DNA of 64,000 bases. It comes from Marsupella aquatica (Eukaryota; Marchantiophyta). Position 1 is the stretch's first letter. Each line of letters starts with the position of its first letter. This document shows, piece by piece, positions 36,201-45,527 of this stretch. The notes below the pieces were generated by a model, which searched no databases, was not told the DNA's origin, and worked only from the letters and a program-made list of their open reading frames with translations. Location of the stretch: contig OZ316891.1 of assembly GCA_973895155.1 (NCBI GenBank), positions 7,502,001 to 7,566,000 of the forward strand. Reading direction: 5' to 3'. The position numbers and the translations under genes are program-made.

Positions 36201-36588
36201 AATAAGACTTGTCCTCCCTTTTATGAAACACACTGTCATACTTGAAACTCCAAGAGCACATCCGAATGCACAAAAAAAAAGTATCGACAGTAAGTTGTCG
36301 TCGGGAGCAGAGAATCAAACATATACTCGCGAACCTCATACAGAGGCGTCAGAGGCAATCGATGTACAAAGCAACGGAGCGAAGGTGGGAAAGAGAGAAC
36401 GTACTAGACACATCACAGCACCAGACGGCGCCGTTGTGCCCTCGGTAGGTGCCCAAGCGCTCGCCATTGTGCGCATACCACACCGTTGGGTTGTGATCCT
36501 TGGCGCACGAGAACAGAAGATCGCCATCCCTGTTATACTTCAGAAATGTGAGGGGCCTCTCGTGACCTTTGAGCAGAATCGGCCTCAT
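33273..36588 (-). CDS. EIF3I: Eukaryotic translation initiation factor 3 subunit I, 8 exons
   Basis: WD40-propeller subunit of eIF3 (TIF34/TRIP-1), cytosolic, needed for 43S preinitiation complex function. Exons (minus order): 36405-36588, 35480-35695, 35152-35279, 34655-34774, 34417-34506, 33992-34078, 33522-33601, 33273-33348; 326 residues, the family's usual length. Signature stretches: [124 protein letters not shown] and [20 protein letters not shown], ending HIKM. Introns are GT-AG and phases agree throughout. Intron 1 carries a ~120-bp duplication containing telo-box-like TAGGGTTT. Confidence 0.96.
35908..36135. repeat. ~120-bp duplication with telo-box-like cores in eIF3i intron 1
   Basis: Copies at about 35908-36023 and 36028-36135 share GGTTGCAGAATCTAGGGTTT / GGTTGGAGAATTTAGGGTTT, TTCATGTCC, TTTCTCGTTG and TCATTTTGTCA. 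Both lie in the first intron, where plant regulatory elements are common. Confidence 0.7.
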
Positions 36589-36724
36589 AGCTCCCGACCT
36601 TCGATGTATTCCGTGGCCTGAGTCAATCAACCGTTTTTTTTCGTTCCGCGCGACAGAATTGTGCAGAAGCTCGAAGTTTTCAGAATCAGATTTCACACAA
36701 CTTTGGGAAATCTCTACACTGAGT

Positions 36725-37150
36725 CATAACCTTGGTCCAAAAGCTCGTTGGACAAAGTATAGTCTACCGTGGATAAGTGCAGTGTGTATAACTACACACT
36801 GCATTCAGTGGGTATAATAACTACACACTGCATTCAGTGGGTTGGACAAAGTATAGTCCTAACCTTGGTCCAAATGCTTTTTGGACAAAGTATAGTCTAC
36901 CGTGGATAAGTGCAGTGTGTATAGCTATACACTGCATTCAGTGGGTAAGTGCAAGGTGGTGGTGTATTCCCTCAATAATATGGTAAATTTCTTTTTAAAT
37001 GCACCCCAAATTAAATGCACTAACTTTTAGCGTAGGTTGCCCATCACTTGGGTAAGTGCAAGGTGGTGGTGTAGTCCCTCAACAATACGGCAAATTTCTT
37101 TTTAAATGCACCCAAAACTGCACTATCTTTTAGTGTAGGTTGCCCATCAC
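36725..37150. repeat. Two nested tandem duplications upstream of eIF3i
   Basis: Unit A (about 36725-36812 and 36859-36946) includes TTGGACAAAGTATAGTCTAC and GGATAAGTGCAGTGTGTATA. In its second copy it contains the perfect 16-bp palindrome GTGTATAGCTATACAC. Unit B (about 36945-37050 and 37051-37150) includes GTGCAAGGTGGTGGTGTA, AAATTTCTTTTTAAATGCAC and GTAGGTTGCCCATCACT. The block starts 0.14 kb upstream of the eIF3i start codon. Confidence 0.8.
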
Positions 37151-37914
37151 TAAACCAGGCCCATGACCAAAGAGGTTTGGTCACAAAAGCTGAGCTGTTA
37201 CAAATGCCCTCACTTTAGTATTGTGCACTGTATTTTGCAGAATCATATACTGAGAAAAAAGATTAGGAGGCATTTTGGGCCCTCACCACACAGTTGAACT
37301 TTCAATTCAGCCAAAACACAAATAAGTAAGAGCATTTTTCTCTATAAGAATACTCGTAAGAGTACAAATGCATTAATCAATTAGTGCAAAACATATGTTA
37401 GAAACATTTATCAATAAATGGACAACTACACATTGTAGATTCATGCACTATGAGTATTTTGGGTATGAGAATACAAATGTCAGGTTATGTGTTTTGATGC
37501 CCAATGCATATGTGTTGCACAAGTGTTGTTGGTGTGGCAATACCTATATCACAGGCACAAAATGTCAAGGTCAGATAAAAAAAATGAGGTGAGAATTGTT
37601 GTTGTGACCAAGCAATTGCTACTGCAACAATACCCAATTAGGCGTTGCATAGAAATGCTGAGGCAAAGCAAAGAAACCTGAGTGAGACAAGGTCCAAGTG
37701 TTATTGTTTTGATTGTGTCATATGTGCAGTGTGAGTACAAAAATTTGGTCATTTTTGGGTGGGCGATTGTTGTTGCAAAAACTTTATCATTGTGGTAAGT
37801 GTTGTAGTTGTAAAAATGTTGTTGTTGGGGAGGGCATAGGGACGCAATACATGGGAAGGTGGCTGTATTGCCAGAAAATCCACGCACAATCTTGAAATAG
37901 GAGAGAAATTTTCC
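37151..37914. other. AT-rich spacer, no gene supported
   Basis: Low-complexity TTGTTGTTG/TTGTAGTTG stretches around 37760-37835 give open frames on both strands that look like artefacts. Confidence 0.35.
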
Positions 37915-38935
37915 AATGTTCTCTCAACCAGGCTCTTTAAGGGCTCATGGAACAATGCTATCTCCTTTGTAGATCAATGAATAAAAGTGAGAAAGTGAGA
38001 TGGGGACTGAGGCACCCTAAACCCTACTCATGCTATACTACTACTATGGTTCTTTGCCGATTGAGAAAGACTTGTCTTGTCCAAAGCTGGAATTCTCTGG
38101 AAGTTTTGATCCCACTTTATTGGTAAGATGCCCATTGAGGAAGGCTTGTTTCTCACAAGCAGGAATTCTTTCAAATGACGATTTCCATATGTTTGGGTCA
38201 ATTGTTGTGAATTGAAGTAGCAAACGGCTCAGATCTTTCCCAAGATTCTTGGAGACTAAACGAGGGTGGACTTATGAATGACAGTGAGGGCGGGGGTGGG
38301 GTGAGGTGCCCTAATCCTACTCATACTGGACTACCCTAGTATGCAGAAAGGCTCCTTCATCCCAACCGGGAATTTTCTCATTGAAAATTTCCACATGTTT
38401 GGATCAATTGTTGTGAATCAAAGTACTCAAACAAATGGCTCCGATCTTTCCCATGATTCCTGGAGACTATAGGGCTAACCTCTTTGAGGCTCTTTAAGGG
38501 TATACTTCTGAATCAAAGTGAGGGCGGGTGAGTGAGGTGCCCCAATCGTACTTATGCTTCACTACCCTAGTATGCCCATTGGGAAAAGCTCCTTTATCCC
38601 AACCTGGAATTTTGAAATTTCCACATGTTTGGGTCATTTGTTGTGAATCATAGTACACAAACAAACAGCTCAGATCATTCCCATGATTCTTGGAGACTAT
38701 AGGGCTTGTCTCAATTGAAAATTTCCATATTCAAAGGAACACATGTTTGGGTCAATTGTTGTTAATCAAAGTGCGCAAACGGCTCAGATCTTTCCCAAGA
38801 TTCTTGGAGACTTATTAACCACTGACCTCTTTGAGGGCGGATGGAACACTGCCCTTATTTCCTTCAAGGATTTATGAACAAAAGTGAGAAAGGGGGGTGG
38901 GGGAGGGGGAAGGCGCCCTAAACCCTACTCGTGCT
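37915..38935. repeat. ~230-250-bp tandem array upstream of TIM13
   Basis: About four diverged units. Recurrent landmarks are CCCATGATTCTTGGAGACTA, AAGTGAGGGCGGG, CCCTAATCCTACTCATAC, CTACCCTAGTATGCCCATT, TTTCCACATGTTTGGGTCAA and AAACGGCTCAGATC. It ends about 0.2 kb before the TIM13 start codon. Confidence 0.8.
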
Positions 38936-39159
38936 GCACTACACTGAATGTACTTGTCAAACTCCTGCGCTTCGCTCTGCCATAGCCTCATTCGCGTGGG
39001 GCAAAGACTCGAGACCATCTGAGCGTTTCTCGCGATTGGGGAAGAAACGCGTCAGGTGGCAGCCCAAGGTCCGTGTGGAATTCTTACTATCGAGAAGTGA
39101 GTCAGAGAAACGAAAATTGCGGCTCAATTGGACTCTGATCCGAGGGAACGAGTATTATA

Positions 39160-40270
39160 ATGGACCCGTTTGCGTCTCCTTCCTCGTCGCTGCCGGGATC
39201 TCAACCTTCAAATGAGCAAGTGATGGATCAGCTGAAGCAGCAACTTGCACAAGCCTACGCAGAGGATTTCTTCACGGTATGCATCATTTCTTTCAGTTTT
39301 TCTACTTTTTCCTTTTTTGCCCTTTCCCATTTAGGAGGGCTCCTACATCACCGGGTGGAGAATGTCTGTGTTTTCGACTTGTAAGAAACGATCTTTTCTT
39401 GTCGTATGAACTTTTTACCATGGGCAGTCTTAGCATATTCGACACTATCACAGAGTTGGGTGGATGGTCCTTTTTCTTTTTTCTTTTTTCTTGCATCTTC
39501 TTCTACCTTTTCCCAGCGCCTACTTTCCTAGAATATCTCAACTTGTGAGAGCAATTGGGTGAGATTCATTGTGAGTCACCAACTCCTCCAGATCAGAGCA
39601 AGCAACATATAAGCTTGTAGGGTTTCGACAAGGATGCTGGAGATTGAGTATTCTTCCTGTGGCCAGCGTTGATACGGAATTTGAAAGCCTGATAGACTTC
39701 ACCCTGTGCTGCGTGTCACCTAAAGTCTCTGCTGGCCTAGGTCGCTTTTCTGTCTGAAGTTTGGAGGATCGCACAGCTGATGAGTCAAAATGAAGCCAAC
39801 AGATGCTAAGCTGATTAGGTCCACAAGGTTCCTTTGCGTCGATTGCGTAAAACGGAGGTTTATCTTTTATCATCCGTCTTTGCTCTGACTATGTCTTGGT
39901 GTCTAGCTTTTACCTGACCGAGCTTTAATATGGGCCTGACGGTCATTCTCTGAATAGTTTTTACTTGGGCTTGCAATTGTGAAAACTCTGAGCTTCAACT
40001 GTCTTCTGTCAATGGTTGATGCTTTAATGCAGTGTGCTGTTCAGTGTGGCTTCGCTTATTATTGCAGTGAGTTCCTTCTATTTTGTCTGATTTTAATGTC
40101 AATGTTTTTGGGTGCAGACTGTGAGAGACAAGTGTTTCGCCAAATGCGTTACCAAACCTAGCACTAGTCTAAGTGGGAGTGAAAGTAGTTGTGTGTCCAG
40201 ATGTGTAGAGCGTTACATCGAGGCCACGGGTATTGTCAGCCGTGCTATCTTTACAGCCCTCCCACGGTAG
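39160..40270 (+). CDS. TIM13: Mitochondrial small TIM chaperone Tim13, two exons
   Basis: Intermembrane-space chaperone that works with Tim8 to carry hydrophobic precursors to the inner membrane. Exons 39160-39276 and 40118-40270, phase 0, 89 residues. The N-terminus (MDPFASPSSSLPGSQPSNEQ) is Ser/Pro-rich, then comes the helix VMDQLKQQLAQAYAEDFFT. The twin CX3C motif is at C45/C49 (CFAKC) and C64/C68 (CVSRC), 14 residues apart between the pairs, as expected for disulfide-linked small Tims. The segment CVERYIEATGIVSRAIFTAL closes the second helix. The sequence has no presequence, consistent with MIA40-dependent import. The 0.84-kb intron contains no gene. Confidence 0.93.
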
Positions 40271-40982
40271 AACTGCAAAATATGATTCAAAGTACATTTT
40301 CTTTTTGTAGTTTGCTGCGGTTGAGATGCAGAGCTTAATTGGTTACGACTGAAATTGATGGCTAGGGAATGATCCGAAATTTTGTAGTTGAGGATGGTAA
40401 GATTTTGTAGTTAATTCCCTTGTTTGGGGTGGATGGTAGACCTGTCACATGTTTGCCCATAAAGTGAACATGTTCGAGTTCAAATGTCTTGTTTCACTGT
40501 CAATGAAAGATGTGAGAATTGTGACGAGTTTAATTTCTTCAGGTAGATTAAGGTACATCTAATTCTGACTAGGTATTTACAAAACCATTCTTCCTTTCAT
40601 GTCCTGCAAACCTATTGGCGTATGCTGGGTGGGCGTTCCAGCTTTTGTTGGCCAACGTACAGGAAACAGTTTAAGTTTGCCGACATCTACTATTCCCTCA
40701 TCACTCATTCGGCTCTAGATGTGGAGGTCCGGTCAAAGTCCAAGTTTAGGGATTTCCTTGTACAAGTGAGGATGAAGTGAAACAATTGGGAAAAAGGTAT
40801 GAGCAGCTTGAAACGCTGTTTCTGCCGGAATTTCATAGGGAACTTTTTCCTCGTAAGTACCTACTTGAAGTCTCAATGTAATAGAACATCCCCTCATTCT
40901 GCGGAACTGGTTCAAAATATTATGGGAAAATAAGACTATTGAGTTTAGAGAACTAAAGGACCAAATCGTCTCACTTGAAGCA

Positions 40983-43374
40983 ATGGAGAAGGTCTCAGGA
41001 CTACGCGAGCTGATATGGATAGCATCAGTTTCTACCTGCATCAAGCTTCTCATGACCCCTGCCTACCACAGCACTGATTTTGAAGTGCACCGACATTGGT
41101 TGGCCATCACTCACAGCCTCCCGGTCAAGGAATGGTACCTGGATGTGACCAGCGAATGGACTCTAGATTATCCCCCATTCTTCCCCTGGTTTGAGAAATT
41201 CCTCGCATATTTTGCCAACCTGATGGATCCTAAGATAGTGAATTTGGCTGATGGCCTCAACTATGCCAGTGACGAGGTGGTGCTGTTTCAGCGAGCAACT
41301 GTGATGCTGGCAGATGGTGTACTCTACTGCGGTCTGTGGAAATTCTGCAAGAATCTCTCAATTCGAAGGCAGAGGATCATATATGCTGGCATTATGCTAT
41401 CGCCTGGACTCTTCATTGTAGACCACATTCACTTCCAGTACAACGGGTTTCTACTGGGAATTCTTCTACTGTCTCTTGCCTGCTTGAAAAATGGAGAGGA
41501 CTTGCAGGGAGGCATTTGGTTTGCTGTCCTAGTTTGCTTCAAGCATTTATTTGCTGTTGCGGGACCCATCTACTTCGTATACTTGTTGCGCCATTATTGC
41601 AGAGGATCCTCAGGGGTGTCCAACTTCGTGGAGCTGGGTTTTGCTGTTTTGTCAGTTGTTGGAGTGGCATTTGGACCCTTCGTTTACTATGGCCAGGTTC
41701 TTTTCCCCCTCTCTCACTGCCTCCCACGACCACGCAATCTATACACTCTTACTGGCTTTTGTCTTTTCATACCAGGATAGAAGGGAAGGAAATTGTCCAC
41801 GACTCATTCTTTGTGACCTTGCAACGTCAGGAACGGAGGGGTTCTTTTGCAACCAGACACTAATACTGTGACTGAAATTTGAGTGGAGCAAGTGTACCTC
41901 TTTGTCTGATTTTCTTCTTGCTTGCTGTGAGCTCAATAGATGGAACAAGTTTTGAAGCGCATGTTCCCTTTTGGACGAGGATTATGTCATGCATATTGGG
42001 CCCCAAATGTATGGGCACTATACAACACTGCGGACAAAGTCTTAGCAATGCTTTTGGGGAAACTCGGTATGGATATTCACATTCCAAAGGCTGGCCTAAC
42101 TGGGGGACTTGTTGGCGATTCGTCTGAATACGCAGTTCTCCCGCAGGTTTGTGAGGGACTAATCTTGTTTGAATTTGTTTTGTTTTGTTTTCTCTTCCTG
42201 CGCAAATCGGTCTTTCACCATCATTTCTCGAGTTAACGTTGGCAAAATTGGGTGTTCTTTGTTTTACTTGTTTGATACATTAGTCACAGACTGATCATGA
42301 TTTCATCAGAGAAATCTTTTGTGCTAATTTCGCAATGTATGCGATATGCGACGCTGCTCCGTACTCATGGGAGCAATTTTGGACCTCTGCTAGATCACAC
42401 CATCAATAACAGCGGGGCTTGTGCTCTTGGCATTGATACCATGCTTAATACAAATATGGAGGAAACCAAGGCAATCACATGTCGTCCATTGGATTGTGTA
42501 TGCTTACACTTCTGGTTACATGCTTGGGTGGCATGTGCATGAGAAAGCCGCCCTTCACTTTCTGATTCCGATGAGCTTAATATCCTTGGAGAGCTCAGAG
42601 GCATCGACAGACTTCCTCTTTCTATCGACAGGTCAGAACAGCCTAACTTTGGAGGATTTCCTCTTTAAAGAAATTGGTTTCAATTGATTTGTGACATCCT
42701 AATGAACTTAAGAATCTACTAGATTGCCATATTTTCTGCAAAAATTTTGGGTAAAGAGTTCAGCATTTATAGATTACTTGGTATGAATGCTCCATCAATG
42801 GGAATATCACGTTTATTTCCTCTGGTGATGGATCATTTTGAGATAGTAATATCTTTTGTACATGTGGTGTTGTGAAGGATGCAATGTTTCTATCACTGAT
42901 ACGATGCTGATTAATCTCGTCTGGAATGCAGTGTCGTACTACTCTCTGTTCCCTCTTTTGTTTGAGACCAGAGAATATCCCATCAAAGTATTTCTGCTGT
43001 TGCTGTACACTTGTGGTATGACGATTTATCATTTTCATTACTTCAAGATCCTGCCATTCCTCAGTGCAAGCGAAGTCCGGGAAGAAGGCTTGGCATTGCA
43101 ACCTGGCATGGGTGCCAAGGGAAACTTAAAAGTTCGAGGCGAGCCTCACACGAAAGACAGCACAATGAGCCAAAGGAGCGTTGTTGGGACTTTAAAGAGA
43201 TTTTACATATACGGCTTAGTTCTGGTTGAGATCTATAATCAATTTCTGCACACTTTCATATTCGGAGGTCGTTTTCCATTCCTTCCCTTACTGTCCATAT
43301 CTGCTTACTGTGCTTTAGGGCTTCTATATGCATGGGCAAAACAGCTGAGGATGTTGATGTTGCAGCTGAATTAA
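40983..43374 (+). CDS. ALG8: ALG8, dolichyl-P-Glc:Glc1Man9GlcNAc2-PP-dolichol alpha-1,3-glucosyltransferase, 4 exons
   Basis: ER polytopic enzyme adding the second glucose to the lipid-linked N-glycan precursor, using dolichyl-phosphate glucose. Exons: 40983-41696, 41940-42146, 42394-42631, 42932-43374; 533 residues with consistent phases. Family signatures: YHSTDFEVHRHWLAITHSLP (28-47), WTLDYPPFFPWFE (59-71), IVDHIHFQYNGFLLGILLLS, CFKHLFAVAGPIYFVYLLR, MFPFGRGLCHAYWAPNVWAL, MTGG-like GLTGGLVGDSSEYAVLP, GYMLGWHVHEKAALHFLIP, and YYSLFPLLF in exon 4. Many hydrophobic helices are evident. It lies 0.7 kb downstream of TIM13 on the same strand. ALG6 is the nearest alternative, but the GLCHAYWAPN block favours ALG8. 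Confidence 0.93.
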
Positions 43375-44035
43375 AAACAGAACTCACTGATCTATGCCAG
43401 AGATACTTGAGTTATTATTTGGATTTTGTGTGTTTTGGAAGTCGGGTGCTTTAGGATTTTGGGGGTTTAGGGTTTGGTTTAATGTCGTCCAGCCCAAGGC
43501 AGGTTTGTGACCGGCTCAGCAAACCTAGTTTGGTCTGCGTAGATTAGGATACATATAACCACTAAGAGCGTTCTCGTCAAGCCTATAAACCCGGTTTGAC
43601 AGCGACCCTGTTTTGGGAGTCTTCTCTATGACTTTGGTCCTTGTGTAAAAACACTGGATGTCTCCAGACGACATTTCTCAATCTCTTCTGTTGATGAAGC
43701 CTGCGAATTTTGAATTTACTCACATCAGTCTCTGGTTCATGAGGCGAATCTGGATGACATGGCCACCCGAAGCATGGATAAGTTAATTTTGCAACCGGAG
43801 TCTATGAGCGAAGTAGGTGCAACTCAGTCGACATGCGGAAGAACTGTACCTAGACATATAACTTATCTCCTATCAATTTTTAGGAAGAGTGCAGAAATGC
43901 TACGTTCGTTTGTCAACCAAAGAGTGTAACTGAATTCAGTCCCAGTAGAAGACATGAATGGAAGGAACCGTCTTCATACTCAGAAAATGAACCGCACCCA
44001 TTGGGTTTAAGTTGGGCGGTAGTGCGAGTTGGGGT
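43375..44035. other. 3' flank of ALG8
   Basis: Probable 3' UTR and spacer. It includes a G/T-rich stretch (TTTTGGGGGTTTAGGGTTTG) near 43457-43476. No gene seen. Confidence 0.4.
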
Positions 44036-44039
44036 AGGG

Positions 44040-45260
44040 ATTTAAGTACACATTTAACAAAATTATGTAAGTCATACACACTATTGATCACTGCACGATT
44101 ATAAATGTTTGCTCTTATCATGTGGTGCAACCCCTTGTTTACTGCACACAAAATGCTTCTTCCAGAGAGGGTGCACTCATTGGGTAGACAGCTGTAGTCT
44201 CGTACCATCAAACTATATTCGATACCATTTACCTCTCTGATTATTAACCAGGATGTCAGTGAGAAGAAGCGATCAGTCGACAGAGCTCTATAGTAGCAAC
44301 GCAGTGAATGCAAGGCATGAGACTGTTCAGAAATGAAGGACAATTGCACATTTAACAAAGATATGTAAACCATACACTCTCGTCAGTAAGTGCACATTTC
44401 TAGCATGTTTACACCTATCATGTAGTGCGAACCAAATGCTCCTTCCTGGGAGTGTGCACCTAGAGGGACGACTATATTTAAACATTTAAACACCATGTGT
44501 CTCCCTGATTAACCAGACTGTTAGTGAGAAGAAGCGTTCAGCCGATAGAGCTATACAGTAGTAATGTGACAAATGTAAGGCAGTTGCCGTCAAACAAAAT
44601 TTGCCGCTCCATCTGATTCCTTCCATTCGGATCTGTTCCAACTGTTGGTTTCATTTGGGCCTCATTTGGAAAAGTGTGATAGGGAGGATTACTGGAGTGG
44701 CTGTTTCATCTTGTTCCTTATTTTGTATCCAATAATGAGCTTATTTTTTAACCCATGTGACCAACTTCATATTCCACACTTGCATGTCTGCCACCATCTA
44801 TTATATACGCTTGCGTCATCATGTGGTGAACAACGATCAACTGGATTTTGTGGCCCTGACCATCACTTCAAGAGGAAACTTGCACATTCAACAAAAGAGA
44901 TGTAAACCATAGAGCTTTACAGTAGTAATGCGACAACTGTAAGGCATTCGCTGACAAAGGAAACTTGCACATTCGAACAAAAGAGATGTAAACCACACAG
45001 CTTTATTGATAAGTGCACATTCATACAGATTTGCACTTTATCACGTAGTGCAAACCTTGTTTAGTGCACACCGATTGCTTCTTCACGGGAATGTGCACTT
45101 ACACGACTGTGCTCTCTTACAATCGAACATTCTTCATACAGATTTGCACTTATCACGTAGTGCAAACCTTGTTTAGTGCACACCGAATGCTTCTTCACGG
45201 GAGTGTGCACTTACATAGACGACTGTGCTCTCGTACAATCGAACATTCCTCGATACCTTG
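44040..45260. repeat. GTGCAC-family array upstream of OGG1
   Basis: Composite units with CATTTAACAAA, GTAAACCATACACTCT, TTTGCACTTATCACGTAGTG, TTTAGTGCACACCGAATGCT, TCTTCACGGGAGTGTGCACT, AGAAGAAGCGATCAG and AGCAACGCAACGAATGCAAG. Best copies are near 44050-44330, 44340-44590 and 44960-45260; 44590-44900 is more unique. Related to 26310-27400. Confidence 0.75.
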
Positions 45261-45309
45261 TTTCTCTCAGACTAACGAGACTTTCGAAGAGAAGAAGCGA
45301 TCACTCTTT

Positions 45310-45505
45310 TGCAGCAACGCAACGAATGCAAGGCACGAGAAATCAATCAGTGGGTAGAAAGCGCAGCTCTGTCGCAGGAACGCAACGAATGAAATGCACG
45401 AGAAATCAATAGGTGGTTAGAAAGCACAGCAACGAATGAAAGGCACGAGAAACCAAATCAGTTGGTAGAAAGCACAGCTCTGCAAAAGTGACGCAACGAA
45501 TGCAA
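45310..45505. repeat. ~60-bp tandem repeat abutting the OGG1 start
   Basis: About three to four units with GCAACGAATGCAAGGCACGA, GAAATCAATCAGTGGGTAGA and AAGCGCAGCTCTG. The last unit ends about 20 bases upstream of the OGG1 ATG, so the 5' UTR is probably made of this repeat. Confidence 0.75.
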
Positions 45506-45527
45506 GTCGTGGAGGAGGGGCGGGGCG

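Noticed and set aside
41336-41863. 175-residue plus-strand ORF
   Set aside because: It is a frame shadow of ALG8 exon 1, which carries clear family motifs in the other frame.
20338-43374. ER-function gene cluster (P58IPK, ALG8, with EI24 nearby)
   Set aside because: The genes are interleaved with mitochondrial and translation genes on both strands; this looks like chance proximity.
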